Positions 33,324-42,455 of a stretch of DNA of 42,580 nt are shown here, piece after piece. A program made the position numbers and the translations under genes. How positions within the stretch are numbered: position 1 is the first letter of the stretch; the number at the start of each line of letters is the position of its first letter. The DNA lies in the NCBI GenBank assembly GCA_947631785.1, contig CANRMR010000015.1, positions 1-42,580 of the forward strand. The letters run 5' to 3'. The DNA comes from an uncultured Clostridia bacterium (GTDB lineage Bacteria; Bacillota; Clostridia; TANB77; CAG-508). The notes beneath the pieces are model-generated. The model was not told the DNA's origin and did no database searches. It saw nothing but the letters and a program-made list of their open reading frames with translations.

Positions 33324-33462
33324 AACTAATAATATATAAATATTTTGTTATTTTTGCGAGCGCGTCGTGGGGACCGCTGAGGGCTGTTCGAGCAAAGCGA
33401 GCTACAGCGCCAGTGGGAGAGCATCGAGTAAAAATAAAAGAAATATTTATATATTATTAGTT
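33324..33462 (-). repeat. Long hairpin element, copy 2 (GC-rich core)
   Basis: Perfect 22-base arms (from AACTAATAATATATAAATAT at 33324; partner ending at 33462) surround a core on the minus strand that matches copy 1 at 27617-27775. Conserved parts are CTCTCCCAC, GCGCTGT, ACAGCC and GCGGTCCCCAC. The stem next to GCTGT is CTGG/TCAG here and CCGA/TCGG in copy 1, so a C-G pair became T-A and an A-T became G-T with pairing kept. It lies 3' of gltX in the gltX sense orientation, as copy 1 lies in the sense of spoVA. Confidence 0.85.
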
Positions 33463-33480
33463 CATCACTTACTTATCAGT

Positions 33481-35133
33481 TTATAATTTAATTTCTTTTA
33501 GTCTTTTTACAACACTATTTTCACCTAACACTTGCATAATTTCATACATGTCTGGTGTATTTGCTCTTGCAGTTAATGCAATTCTAATTACTGTACTTAC
33601 ATCCCCTACATGTCCTTTATATTTTTCAGGTTCTTGTTTATACATTTTTACTTCTCTTGCATATCCTAACTCTTCAGCTAAATCTTTTATTTTATCAAAC
33701 CAAGTTTGCTTATCATCTTCTATATTAAAATATTTTTCTAAATATAAAGAAATAATTTTTTTAATTTCTTCTTTATCTTGAATTTTTTGAAATTCATATG
33801 TATGTTCTTTTGAAAAATATACATCATCATACATATATTCAATATTTTCTTTTACATCTGACCATTTTGCAATATCTTTTCTTGGCTTTTCATTACCTCT
33901 TTCAATTCCAAGTACACAAAGAGTATAATCTTTGTCTTTTTCAAGTAATTGTTTTAAGTCTTTATCATAAGAATTTGCCCATTTAATAGTTTCTTCATAT
34001 ACTTCTTCCTTTGTATATTTAGAAATAACAGTTTTAGATATATCTAAAAGTTTTATCATATCAAATAGTGCTCCACTTACTCCCATTTTGTTTAGTTGCA
34101 AATTAAATTCTTCTAATTTAGCATTTTTATTTGCTTTTCTCCATTGTTCAAAATTAGAGTTTGCAATGTTTAGTAGATATTCCTTTACAGCTTCATCTGG
34201 AATACCTTCTTTTGCATAAAATTCTACAGCAGATTCTGGATCTTTTCTTTTACTTAACTTTCTTTTATTGCCATTTTCCTCTTTCATAATTGGAGCAAGA
34301 TGTGCATATTTTGGTGCTTTAAAGCCTAATGTTTGAAATAGTTGCAAATGAAGTGGCACAGAAGATAGCCATTCATCTCCTCTTATTACTAAAGTTGTAC
34401 CCATTAAATGGTCATCTATAGCATGTGCAAAATGATAAGTTGGAAGACCATCAGATTTAATAATAACTATATCTTGGTCATTTTCTGGGAAATCAACATT
34501 TCCTTTTATTAAATCATGATGTTTTATTTTTTTATCTTCTCTTCCCATAGATTTTAATCTAATAATATATGAATCTCCATTTTTTATTTTTTCTATTACC
34601 TCATCTAATGGCTTTTCTCTCCATGTAGCCCATACTCCATAATAGCCTGGTCTTACTTTTGCTTCTTCTTGTTTTTTTCTCATTTGGTCTAATTCTTCTG
34701 GTGAATCAAAACATGGATATGCTAAATGTTTTTCTATTAAATCTTTAGCATATGCTTGGTAAATTTCTTTTCTTAAAGATTGTTTATATGGACCATAATT
34801 ACCTATTTCATTTTCTTCATCTATCATTCCTTCATCTGGTAACATGTTAAAGTCTCTTAATGCTTTTACAATTCCAGCTACACCATTTTCTACTTCTCTT
34901 TTTTGATCTGTATCTTCTACTCTTAAGAAAAACACTCCTTCTGTTTGGTTTGCAAGTTTTTTTGCAATCAAACTTTGATATAATCCACCAATATGCACAA
35001 AACCTGTTGGACTTGGTGCATATCTTGTAACTATAGCTCCTTCTTTTAAATTTCTTTTTGGATATTTTTCTTCGTAATATTCAACTGGTTTTACATTTGG
35101 AAAAATTAAATTTGCTAAATCTTTATAATCCAT
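33481..35133 (-). CDS. gltX: Glutamate--tRNA ligase
   Basis: This class I aminoacyl-tRNA synthetase attaches glutamate to tRNA-Glu (and, in many Clostridia, to tRNA-Gln). It shows the HIGH-type motif PSPTGFVHIGGLYQSL, FFLRVEDTDQKREV, and the KMSKS-type KLSKRKDPES. The 550-residue length is that of the longer clostridial GltX form. I chose ATG 35133 because AGGAG directly abuts the ATG at 35142 but lies nine bases from the second. It follows rnj with twelve bases between and is followed by a hairpin element rather than a simple terminator. Confidence 0.95.
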   Translation of the reverse strand: MDYKDLANLIFPNVKPVEYYEEKYPKRNLKEGAIVTRYAPSPTGFVHIGGLYQSLIAKKLANQTEGVFFLRVEDTDQKREVENGVAGIVKALRDFNMLPDEGMIDEENEIGNYGPYKQSLRKEIYQAYAKDLIEKHLAYPCFDSPEELDQMRKKQEEAKVRPGYYGVWATWREKPLDEVIEKIKNGDSYIIRLKSMGREDKKIKHHDLIKGNVDFPENDQDIVIIKSDGLPTYHFAHAIDDHLMGTTLVIRGDEWLSSVPLHLQLFQTLGFKAPKYAHLAPIMKEENGNKRKLSKRKDPESAVEFYAKEGIPDEAVKEYLLNIANSNFEQWRKANKNAKLEEFNLQLNKMGVSGALFDMIKLLDISKTVISKYTKEEVYEETIKWANSYDKDLKQLLEKDKDYTLCVLGIERGNEKPRKDIAKWSDVKENIEYMYDDVYFSKEHTYEFQKIQDKEEIKKIISLYLEKYFNIEDDKQTWFDKIKDLAEELGYAREVKMYKQEPEKYKGHVGDVSTVIRIALTARANTPDMYEIMQVLGENSVVKRLKEIKL

Positions 35134-35145
35134 ATTTTTCATCTC

Positions 35146-37074
35146 CTAAACTTCTAAAATAATTGGTAAAATCATTGGGTTTCTTTTTGTTTTTTGATAA
35201 ATATAATCTCTTAATCCATCTTTTAAAGTTGATTTCATATTTGACCATTGACTAATATTTTTTTGTTCACATTCTGCAAGTAAATCTCTTGCAACTTTTT
35301 TTACTTCATCCATTAAATTTTCAGATTCTCTTACATATACAAATCCTCTAGATATAATATCTGGACCTGATGTAATTTGTTTTGTTACAGCATCCATTCC
35401 AATTGCTACTATTATTAATCCATCTTGTGATAAATGTTGTCTATCTCTTAATACAATATTTCCAACATCTCCTACACCTAATCCATCAATTAAAATTTTC
35501 CCAGCTGGTACTGTCTCTGTCATCTTTGCAGAATTTCTTCCAAGTTCTAATACTCTACCATTAGACATAAGAAAAATATTTTCTTCTGGTATTCCCATTT
35601 TCTTTGCTGTTTCTGCATGTGCCCTTAATTGTCTATATTCACCATGAACAGGTATAAAATATTTTGGTCTTACAAGTGATAACATAAGTTTTTGTTCTTC
35701 TTGACATCCATGTCCTGAAACATGTATTGGTTCTAATGCACTATATATTACCTCTGCACCAAGTTTCATTAAATCATCTATAACTTTAGATACCAATTTT
35801 TCGTTTCCTGGAATAGGAGTTGCAGATATAATAATTAAATCATTTGGTGTAATTTCAACTTTTCTATGTTCTGATGCTGCCATTCTAGATAAAGCTGCCA
35901 TTGGCTCTCCTTGACTTCCTGTTGTAATTATTACCAATTGTTCATCTTTATAGTTTTTAATCATATCAATATCTATAAAAATATTTTTTGGTGCATCAAT
36001 ATATCCTAATTCACATGCAGTATCTATCATATTCATCATGCTTCTACCACATACTGCAATTTTTCTTCCATATTGTACTGCAGAATTTACAATTTGCTGT
36101 ACTCTGTGAACATTAGTTGCAAATGTTGCAACTATAATTCTTTTCGTGCAATCTAAAAATAATCTTTCAAATACATCCCCTACTGTACTTTCAGACATTG
36201 TATATCCTGGTCTTTCAGCATTAGTGCTGTCTGACATTAATGCTAACACTCCTTTATTTCCAAGCTCTGCAAGTCTTCCAAAATTCATTATTTTTCCATC
36301 TATTGGAGTATAATCTATTTTAAAATCTCCAGTATGCAAAATAACACCAACTGGTGTGTGTATTGCTAAAGCACATGAGTCTGGTATACTGTGTGAACTT
36401 TGAATAAATTCTACCTTAAATTTACCTACTGTTATTTTATCACCTTGTTTTACAACATTTAATTTTGCACTGTTTACTAATTTATGTTCTTCTAATTTAT
36501 TGCTAATTAATCCACATGTTAATTTTGTACCATAAATTGGAATATTTATTTGTTTTAATAAATATGGAATTGAACCAATATGATCTTCGTGTCCATGTGT
36601 AATAAACAATCCCTTTATTTTACTTTGATTTTTTTCTAAATAAGTCATATCAGGGATTACTAAGTCTATTCCTAACATATCATCTGTCGGAAATGCTAGA
36701 CCACAATCCACAATAATCATTTCATCTTCATATTCAAAAACAGTCATGTTTTTTCCAATTTCTAGTAAGCCTCCTAGTGGTATTATTTTTATAGTACTAT
36801 TTTTAAAAATTGACTTATCTTTTTCTTTAATATTTCTTGTACCTCTTCTGGTTCTAGCTACGGTTGTAGTTTTTTTGTTTTCTGCATTTTCTTGTTTATT
36901 TAAATTTTCTTTTGCTAAATTTTCTACTTCTTTCTTATCTGCTTGAATTGCTTCCTTTTTTTTCCTTGACATATAAGGTCTTTTAGTATATGGCCTTTTT
37001 ACCTCTGACCTTACTTCTTTAGTATTTTCATCATTATTCATATTTTTAAAAAAACCTCTCTTTCTTTTTTTCAT
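35146..37074 (-). CDS. rnj: Ribonuclease J with basic N-terminal extension
   Basis: RNase J is a zinc-dependent metallo-beta-lactamase/beta-CASP ribonuclease with 5'-3' exonuclease and endonuclease activity, central to mRNA turnover and rRNA maturation. The catalytic motif HGHEDH is at about residues 160-165, preceded by PLGGLLEIGKNMTVFEYED, with later beta-CASP motifs MSDSTNAERPG, HVSGHGCQEEQ and PVHGEYRQL. A Lys/Arg-rich extension of about 90 residues, likely disordered, precedes the core and accounts for the 642-residue length. An AAGGAGG at about 37103-37109 is sequestered in a hairpin with AGCCTCTT. The start at 37074 has no close consensus site; ATG 37041 is an alternative. Confidence 0.93.
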   Translation of the reverse strand: MKKRKRGFFKNMNNDENTKEVRSEVKRPYTKRPYMSRKKKEAIQADKKEVENLAKENLNKQENAENKKTTTVARTRRGTRNIKEKDKSIFKNSTIKIIPLGGLLEIGKNMTVFEYEDEMIIVDCGLAFPTDDMLGIDLVIPDMTYLEKNQSKIKGLFITHGHEDHIGSIPYLLKQINIPIYGTKLTCGLISNKLEEHKLVNSAKLNVVKQGDKITVGKFKVEFIQSSHSIPDSCALAIHTPVGVILHTGDFKIDYTPIDGKIMNFGRLAELGNKGVLALMSDSTNAERPGYTMSESTVGDVFERLFLDCTKRIIVATFATNVHRVQQIVNSAVQYGRKIAVCGRSMMNMIDTACELGYIDAPKNIFIDIDMIKNYKDEQLVIITTGSQGEPMAALSRMAASEHRKVEITPNDLIIISATPIPGNEKLVSKVIDDLMKLGAEVIYSALEPIHVSGHGCQEEQKLMLSLVRPKYFIPVHGEYRQLRAHAETAKKMGIPEENIFLMSNGRVLELGRNSAKMTETVPAGKILIDGLGVGDVGNIVLRDRQHLSQDGLIIVAIGMDAVTKQITSGPDIISRGFVYVRESENLMDEVKKVARDLLAECEQKNISQWSNMKSTLKDGLRDYIYQKTKRNPMILPIILEV

Positions 37075-37083
37075 AGTTTTTCA

Positions 37084-37110
37084 AGAGGCTATCTCTTAGC
37101 CTCCTTAAAT
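37084..37110 (-). promoter_or_regulatory. Hairpin sequestering a Shine-Dalgarno motif before rnj
   Basis: In the transcript AAGGAGGCT (with one bulged G) pairs with AGCCTCTT across AAGAGAT. The AGGAGG inside it is about 27 bases before ATG 37074, too far for ordinary use unless the hairpin brings it closer. It is a candidate translational control site, possibly processed by RNase J itself. Confidence 0.5.
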
Positions 37111-37259
37111 ATTTTTATTATTCCGAACACATTAAAATAAAAACATACATCTTATTTGCAAATTAAAATTTATAATAGCATATAAGAAATCTCTTCTTTA
37201 CCTATATTTTGGTAACAATTGGTTAATATTATACAATATTTTTTTATATTTGTCAAATA

Positions 37260-37306
37260 AAAATGCTTTGAACTTAGCCCAATAGCAAATTCAAAGCATT
37301 TTTTAA
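37260..37306. terminator. Terminator of the mcsA-mcsB-clpC operon
   Basis: AAATGCTTTGAA pairs with TTCAAAGCATTT across a 17-base loop and has T runs on both strands. It lies about 20 bases after clpC. The rest of the 250-base gap to rnj shows nothing beyond AT-rich sequence and the rnj leader hairpin. Confidence 0.85.
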
Positions 37307-37325
37307 CATTTTATAATTAAAAATA

Positions 37326-39767
37326 TTATTCTATTACAATTTTATCTTCTTCTAATTTTACTTTGGCTTTTTTTCTTGTAGTTAACTTTCCATCTAATAT
37401 TGCCTCTGCTAGTTTATCTTCTAACTCACTTTGTATTGTTCTTCTAAGTGGTCTTGCACCATAAGCTTTATCTACTCCCTTTTTGCTTAAATATTCTTTT
37501 ACATCATCTGATATTTCTATTTTGTAGTTTTGTTCTTTTAATCTGTTTTCTACTTGTTTTAGCATTATTTCTAATATGTCTTTAATATCATTTTGTGTTA
37601 GTTTATGGAATACTATAATTTCATCAATACGATTTATAAACTCTGGTCTAAATTCTTTTTTTAGCTCATCTGTAACTGATTTTTTAATATTTTCATATTC
37701 TTTTTGTTCTTCTTGCGCTTCTTTGTTTACAAATCCTAGTGTTTTTTGTTCTGTTATAAATCTTGCACCAACATTAGATGTCATAATAATTACAGAATTT
37801 TTAAAGTTTACAGTCCTTCCTTGGCTATCTGTTAATCTTCCATCTTCTAATATTTGAAGTAGCATATTCATTACATCAGGATGTGCCTTTTCTATTTCAT
37901 CAAAAAGAATAACTGAATATGGCTTTCTTCTTATTTTTTCAGTTAATTGTCCACCTTCGTCAAATCCTACATATCCAGGAGGTGATCCAATTAATTTAGA
38001 TACAGAATGACCTTCCATATATTCTGACATATCAATTCTTATCATAGCATTTTCATCACCAAATAATGCTTCTGCTAGTGCTTTAGATAATTCTGTTTTT
38101 CCAACTCCAGTAGGGCCTAAAAATAAGAATGAACCTATTGGTCTATTGGGATCTTTTAATCCTACTCTTCCTCTTCTAATTGCTTTTGCAACTGCACTTA
38201 CTGCTTCTTCTTGTCCAATTACTCTTTTATGAAGTGTTTCTTCTAAATTTTTTAATTTTTCATTTTCATCTTGACTAATTTTTTTAACTGGTATTTTAGT
38301 CCATCTAGCAATTACTTCTGCAATATCTTCTCTAGTAAGTGTACTTAAAGATTTTGTATTTTTTTCTTTCCATTTTTCTTGTTCTTTTTTAAGTTTTTCA
38401 TTTTTTTCTTTTAGCTTGTCTCTTAATGATGCTGCCTTTTCAAATTCTTGCATTTTAATTGCTTCTTCTTTTTGTGCTTGTATATCATTTATAGATTCCT
38501 CTAATTTTTTTAAATCTTCTGGTCTACTGTATTTTCTCATACGTATACTAGATGCTGCTTCATCTATTAAATCTATTGCTTTATCTGGCAAGAATCTGTC
38601 ATTAATATATCTTACAGATAACTCTACTGCAGCTTCAATTGCTTGTTTTGTAATTTGGACATTATGATGTGCTTCATATTTATCACGTATTCCCTCTAAT
38701 ATTTTAATTGTATCTTCTGCAGATGGCTCTTGCATTATAACAGGACTAAATCTTCTTTCTAATGCTGCATCTTTTTCTATATATTTTCTATATTCATTTA
38801 AAGTAGTGGCACCAATTAATTGAATTTCACCTCTTGTAAGTAATGGTTTTAAAATGTTTGCAGCATCAATTGCTCCTTCTGCTGCTCCTGCCCCAACAAT
38901 TGTATGAATTTCGTCAATAAATAAAATAACATCTCCTGCTTTTTTCACCTCTGCTAATGCTTTTTTAATACGTTCTTCAAAATCACCTCTATATTTTGCA
39001 CCTGCTACCATACCAGAAATATCAATAGAAACAAGTCTTTTATTTTTAAGCATTTCTGGTACATCTTCCGCTACTATTCTTTCTGCTATTCCTTCTACAG
39101 CAGCAGTTTTTCCTACACCAGGCTCTCCAATTAAACAAGGATTATTTTTAGTTCTTCTTGATAAAATTTGAATAACTCTTTCCATTTCTTCTTTTCTACC
39201 AACAATTGGATCTAGTTTTCCTTCTCTTGCTCTTTTTGTTAAATCTGTTCCAAACTGATTTAAAGTAGGTGTTGAATTATAACTTCCATTTGCTTTAGAA
39301 GTTTTTTCTCCCCCAATTTTTGCATCATTTTGTTCCTCATTTAATAATTTTATCATTTCATTATATAATTTTTGAGGATTTACTTGCAGATCTAATAAAA
39401 TACGAACTGCAATGCTATCTGCTTCTCTCATAATACCCATAAGTAAATTTTCTGTACCAATATAATCAGAACCAATTTTCTTTGCTTCTCGAAAAGCATT
39501 TTCAATTACTCTTTTTGTTCTAGGAGTAAATCCTACAGTATCTTCTGCACTATTTTCCTCTCTTCCAATTAGCTCTTCAATTTCTTCTAATACTTTTTTA
39601 GGTGTAACATCTTGGTTTTCTAATACTTTTGCTGCAACACCTTTTTCATCTTTTACCAAACCATATAATATATGTTCTGTTCCAATATAATTATGCCCTA
39701 ATTCTATAGCAATTTGATTTGCAATCTCTAGCACATTTTGTGCTCTATTTGTAAATTTATATGTCAT
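37326..39767 (-). CDS. clpC: ATP-dependent Clp protease ATP-binding subunit ClpC
   Basis: ClpC is a Hsp100 unfoldase that feeds substrates, including arginine-phosphorylated proteins marked by McsB, to ClpP. The 813-residue protein has two N-terminal Clp repeats (residues about 3-145), AAA domain 1 with Walker A GEPGVGKT at 214-221, a UVR-containing middle domain (EFEKAASLRDKLKEKNEKLK), AAA domain 2 with GPTGVGKTELSKALAE and FDEIEKAHPDV, and the C-terminal ClpB-type cap (GVDKAYGARPLRRTIQ). AGGAGG precedes ATG 39767. It ends the mcsA-mcsB-clpC operon. Confidence 0.97.
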   Translation of the reverse strand: MTYKFTNRAQNVLEIANQIAIELGHNYIGTEHILYGLVKDEKGVAAKVLENQDVTPKKVLEEIEELIGREENSAEDTVGFTPRTKRVIENAFREAKKIGSDYIGTENLLMGIMREADSIAVRILLDLQVNPQKLYNEMIKLLNEEQNDAKIGGEKTSKANGSYNSTPTLNQFGTDLTKRAREGKLDPIVGRKEEMERVIQILSRRTKNNPCLIGEPGVGKTAAVEGIAERIVAEDVPEMLKNKRLVSIDISGMVAGAKYRGDFEERIKKALAEVKKAGDVILFIDEIHTIVGAGAAEGAIDAANILKPLLTRGEIQLIGATTLNEYRKYIEKDAALERRFSPVIMQEPSAEDTIKILEGIRDKYEAHHNVQITKQAIEAAVELSVRYINDRFLPDKAIDLIDEAASSIRMRKYSRPEDLKKLEESINDIQAQKEEAIKMQEFEKAASLRDKLKEKNEKLKKEQEKWKEKNTKSLSTLTREDIAEVIARWTKIPVKKISQDENEKLKNLEETLHKRVIGQEEAVSAVAKAIRRGRVGLKDPNRPIGSFLFLGPTGVGKTELSKALAEALFGDENAMIRIDMSEYMEGHSVSKLIGSPPGYVGFDEGGQLTEKIRRKPYSVILFDEIEKAHPDVMNMLLQILEDGRLTDSQGRTVNFKNSVIIMTSNVGARFITEQKTLGFVNKEAQEEQKEYENIKKSVTDELKKEFRPEFINRIDEIIVFHKLTQNDIKDILEIMLKQVENRLKEQNYKIEISDDVKEYLSKKGVDKAYGARPLRRTIQSELEDKLAEAILDGKLTTRKKAKVKLEEDKIVIE

Positions 39768-39828
39768 TAAAACTTACCTCCTTTATTATTTTTTATGGAA
39801 TGTTCATTAAAATGAACCTCTACAAAAT

Positions 39829-40845
39829 TTATTCATCAATAATTTGTTTAATAACATTTGCACGACTAATATCTCTTTCATATGCATCTTGCTTTTTTCC
39901 AATAAATTTTTGCAAATTTGCAGGTTTTGTATATAACTGCATTTTCTTTATTTTAGCATCATTTAATTCATTTAAAATACCAAAATCTGTTCCAAGCTTT
40001 ACATCTGCAAGAATTTTTTCACACTCTGAAGAAGAAATTTTTCTGCAATATTTTAAAATACCATATGCTCTATATACTTTATCTTCTAATTCCAATTCAT
40101 TTTTTCCAAGCAATTTTCTTGCTAATCTTTCTTGCTCTATAATTTTTTCAGTTATTTGTTTTATATTTTTAGCAAGCTGTTCTTCACTTATTCCCAATGT
40201 TTGTTTATTAGAAATTTGGTAAATATTTGCTGAAGTTTTACTTCCTTCTCCATAAATTCCCCTTATATTCATACCTAAATTTTGAACAACTTCTAGCACC
40301 TTTCTAATGTTTCCTGTTTTATCTAAAGCAGTAAGCTGTGCCATAATAGAAATTCTCATACCTGTTCCAAAGTTTGTAGGACAACTTGTAATAAAGCCAT
40401 ATTTTTCACTATAATCATAAGGAAGTAATTTTCCTATTTTATTTTCAATTTCAATTGCTAAGTTTTTTGCCTCTTCTATTGCAAGTCCACTACTAAAAAC
40501 CTGAAGTCTTATATGGTCTTCCTCATTTATCATAATGCATATATTTTCTTCATCATTTAATAAAATAGCTGTTTGTCTTTTATCATCCATTGCAAACTCT
40601 GGACTAATTAAATGTTTTTCTACTAAAGTCATTTTAGTAAGATCGTCTATATCTTTTAATTCTAAAAATTTTAAGCCATATCCAATTTGAGGTGTAATTT
40701 CTTTTATTTTGCTTAGTAATGCCTTTTCATCTTCTTTACTTTGTTTTAATTTATATGGAAATCCTTTAATATTTCTTGCTATTCTAACTCTAGTACTAAT
40801 AATTACATCATTTTCTTTTCCACTTTCTAAATACCAACTTAACAT
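39829..40845 (-). CDS. mcsB: Protein arginine kinase McsB
   Basis: McsB phosphorylates arginines on misfolded proteins as degradation tags for ClpCP and can inactivate the repressor CtsR. The 338-residue sequence carries the guanido kinase N-terminal VISTRVRIARNIKGFPYKL and catalytic-domain sequences SPEFAMDDKRQTAILLNDEE, INEEDHIRLQVFSSGL, and TSCPTNFGTGMRISIMAQL with the conserved active-site Cys. Phosphoarginine-binding residues could not be checked. AGGAGG-type site GGGAGG lies before ATG 40845. McsA lies immediately upstream as activator. Confidence 0.96.
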   Translation of the reverse strand: MLSWYLESGKENDVIISTRVRIARNIKGFPYKLKQSKEDEKALLSKIKEITPQIGYGLKFLELKDIDDLTKMTLVEKHLISPEFAMDDKRQTAILLNDEENICIMINEEDHIRLQVFSSGLAIEEAKNLAIEIENKIGKLLPYDYSEKYGFITSCPTNFGTGMRISIMAQLTALDKTGNIRKVLEVVQNLGMNIRGIYGEGSKTSANIYQISNKQTLGISEEQLAKNIKQITEKIIEQERLARKLLGKNELELEDKVYRAYGILKYCRKISSSECEKILADVKLGTDFGILNELNDAKIKKMQLYTKPANLQKFIGKKQDAYERDISRANVIKQIIDE

Positions 40846-40858
40846 TTTCTATCCTCCC

Positions 40859-41398
40859 TTATTTTTCTAGTTTTTTTATTTCATCTCTAATTTTTGCTGC
40901 ATCTTCATATCTTTCTTCTTCTATAGCTTTTGTTTGTTCCTTTTTAAGCTGTTTTAATTTTTCCTGTTTTTCATCTGCTACTTCATCTTTTTTTATTTTA
41001 GAAACAGGTAATCCTTCTCCAATTTGCTCTTTATATGCAATTCCTTTATGTCTAGATGTACCATGTACATTTTGTAAAATAGAGTTTAATAAATTTTCAA
41101 ATGTTTCAGAACATTTGCCACAACCTAATTTTCCATTGTTTATAAATTCATCATATGTCATACCACATTCAGGACATTTTAGTTCTTTTTTTGGATTAAA
41201 GGTTGGAAAAAAGTCTTCTGCATCTTCTAAGTAATCTCCTAAAAAGCTAGAAAAACTAATTGGCATGTTAAAATCAAAATGTTCTAACCCCATTTTCTTA
41301 CTACATTCTTCGCACAAAACCATTTCCTTTTTTACTCCATTTATAATTTGAGTATATCTTACATTTGCTTCTCTTTCACCACAATTTTGACATTTCAT
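40859..41398 (-). CDS. mcsA: McsA, zinc-binding activator of McsB
   Basis: The 179-residue protein begins MKCQNCGEREANVRYTQIIN and contains CEECSKK and, later, CPECGMTYDEF plus CGKCSETFENL, giving four CxxC zinc-binding pairs, and a C-terminal UVR motif (QLKKEQTKAIEEERYEDAAK, then IRDEIKKLE). McsA activates the kinase McsB and helps connect it to ClpC. ATG 41398 has AAAGGATGG upstream. The operon begins here rather than with ctsR, although a CtsR-type operator lies in front. Confidence 0.95.
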   Translation of the reverse strand: MKCQNCGEREANVRYTQIINGVKKEMVLCEECSKKMGLEHFDFNMPISFSSFLGDYLEDAEDFFPTFNPKKELKCPECGMTYDEFINNGKLGCGKCSETFENLLNSILQNVHGTSRHKGIAYKEQIGEGLPVSKIKKDEVADEKQEKLKQLKKEQTKAIEEERYEDAAKIRDEIKKLEK

Positions 41399-41426
41399 AG
41401 AAAACCATCCTTTCTTTATTTTTATC

Positions 41427-41480
41427 TTTGACTTTCTTTGACCTTTATAAAAATTATACTACTTATAATTTTATTTTCAA
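41427..41480 (-). promoter_or_regulatory. Sigma-A promoter and CtsR operator of mcsA
   Basis: On the minus strand the -35 TTGAAA (41475-41480) and -10 TATAAT (41453-41458) are spaced by 16 bases. A CtsR heptad repeat, GGTCAAA-GAA-AGTCAAA (41427-41443), follows at the expected transcription start, matching RGTCAAANANRGTCAAA exactly. Repression by CtsR is therefore expected, although ctsR is not in the window. Confidence 0.85.
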
Positions 41481-41565
41481 TGTTTATTATTTCTTGTTTT
41501 AGTTTATTTTATACGTATTATCTTTTATTATCTCTTTATTTCTTTTATTTTCTCTTATTAGAAAA

Positions 41566-41602
41566 AAATAAATATCCTATTACTTAAAGATATTTATTTT
41601 TC
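41566..41602 (-). terminator. Terminator of the pilin-LamG gene
   Basis: AAATAAATATC pairs with GATATTTATTT across about twelve bases, with T runs on the minus strand, four bases after the gene's stop. Confidence 0.8.
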
Positions 41603-41606
41603 GTTT

Positions 41607-42446
41607 TTATTCGTTTATATCTTCTACTCCATATAACATTTTATCTATTTTATAATTTTGCATTACTTCGTCATCTGTTAAGGCTCTGTTGTATATTCTG
41701 ACAGAATATATTGTGCCGTTTAGGAAGCTTACATCTGATGTATCTTTAAATGGATTTGTTCCTAATGCCATTATTGTGTTATTAGTTGTCTTTGTAATTT
41801 TTCCTATTTTTTCTTTCGAGTCTTTTTTCCCATTTTCAAATAAAGCAATTTCTTTTTGATTGTATTTTCCGGATATACTATATTTTACATTACTTTGTGA
41901 ATTTGAACCATATGCTGCATCATACTCATTATTTATATTTAAAATTATCGCATTTTTTGTATTCCATACTACTAATCCATATCCTCCAGCCTGGCAATTA
42001 CCCACTATATATGTCTCACCTTCAGCTATTTTATTATATTTTATAACTGCCTCTATAGTTATATTTTCATAATCCATTTGACCTATTCCAACCCAGTCAT
42101 TTATCCCGTCAAAGTATAATCCATCTTCTGTCCATGTTGCTTCATGTAATGTTCCATTGTTGTTGTTTCCACTTAGGTCGTACCATTGGATTGCATTTTT
42201 GTCGTGTCCATTTTTTGTGTTTTTTACTGCATCATAGTGTAACATTAATCCGTCTTGTACATAGTCATCTAGCATTAGGTCTCTTGCTGCTAGGTCTAAT
42301 TGTTCCTTTTCTTCTTTTGCTGCATTTTGGTATTTGTCTACAGCTTCTTTGCTTTTTTGGAATATTCCGTTTTGTCCTAAGGCTAGGTTTAAGGATACGC
42401 CTGCTAAGATAATTAGGATTATTACAGTGATAATTAAGGCAACCAA
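41607..42446 (-). CDS. Pilin-like N-terminus fused to a LamG/concanavalin-like domain
   Basis: Codons from TTG 42446 give 279 residues: the pilin-type helix VALIITVIILIILAGVSLNL, a helical linker (FQKSKEAVDKYQNAAKEEKE), then a LamG-like domain (residues about 65-275) with LMLHYDAVKNTKNGHDKNAI, WYDLSGNNNNGTL, YFDGINDWVGIG, and the closing SVRIYNRALTDDEVMQNY. Such domains bind carbohydrates or host surface ligands, so a pilus-associated adhesin is plausible. The native leader (usually ...KGITLVAL) is interrupted: the in-frame upstream sequence is GC-rich, contains a REP-like hairpin, and has no ATG, GTG or TTG before a TAA at 42552-42554. The TTG start omits any prepilin leader, so the gene may be inactive or start unusually. 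Confidence 0.7.
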   Translation of the reverse strand: MVALIITVIILIILAGVSLNLALGQNGIFQKSKEAVDKYQNAAKEEKEQLDLAARDLMLDDYVQDGLMLHYDAVKNTKNGHDKNAIQWYDLSGNNNNGTLHEATWTEDGLYFDGINDWVGIGQMDYENITIEAVIKYNKIAEGETYIVGNCQAGGYGLVVWNTKNAIILNINNEYDAAYGSNSQSNVKYSISGKYNQKEIALFENGKKDSKEKIGKITKTTNNTIMALGTNPFKDTSDVSFLNGTIYSVRIYNRALTDDEVMQNYKIDKMLYGVEDINE

Positions 42447-42455
42447 TGTAATTGC

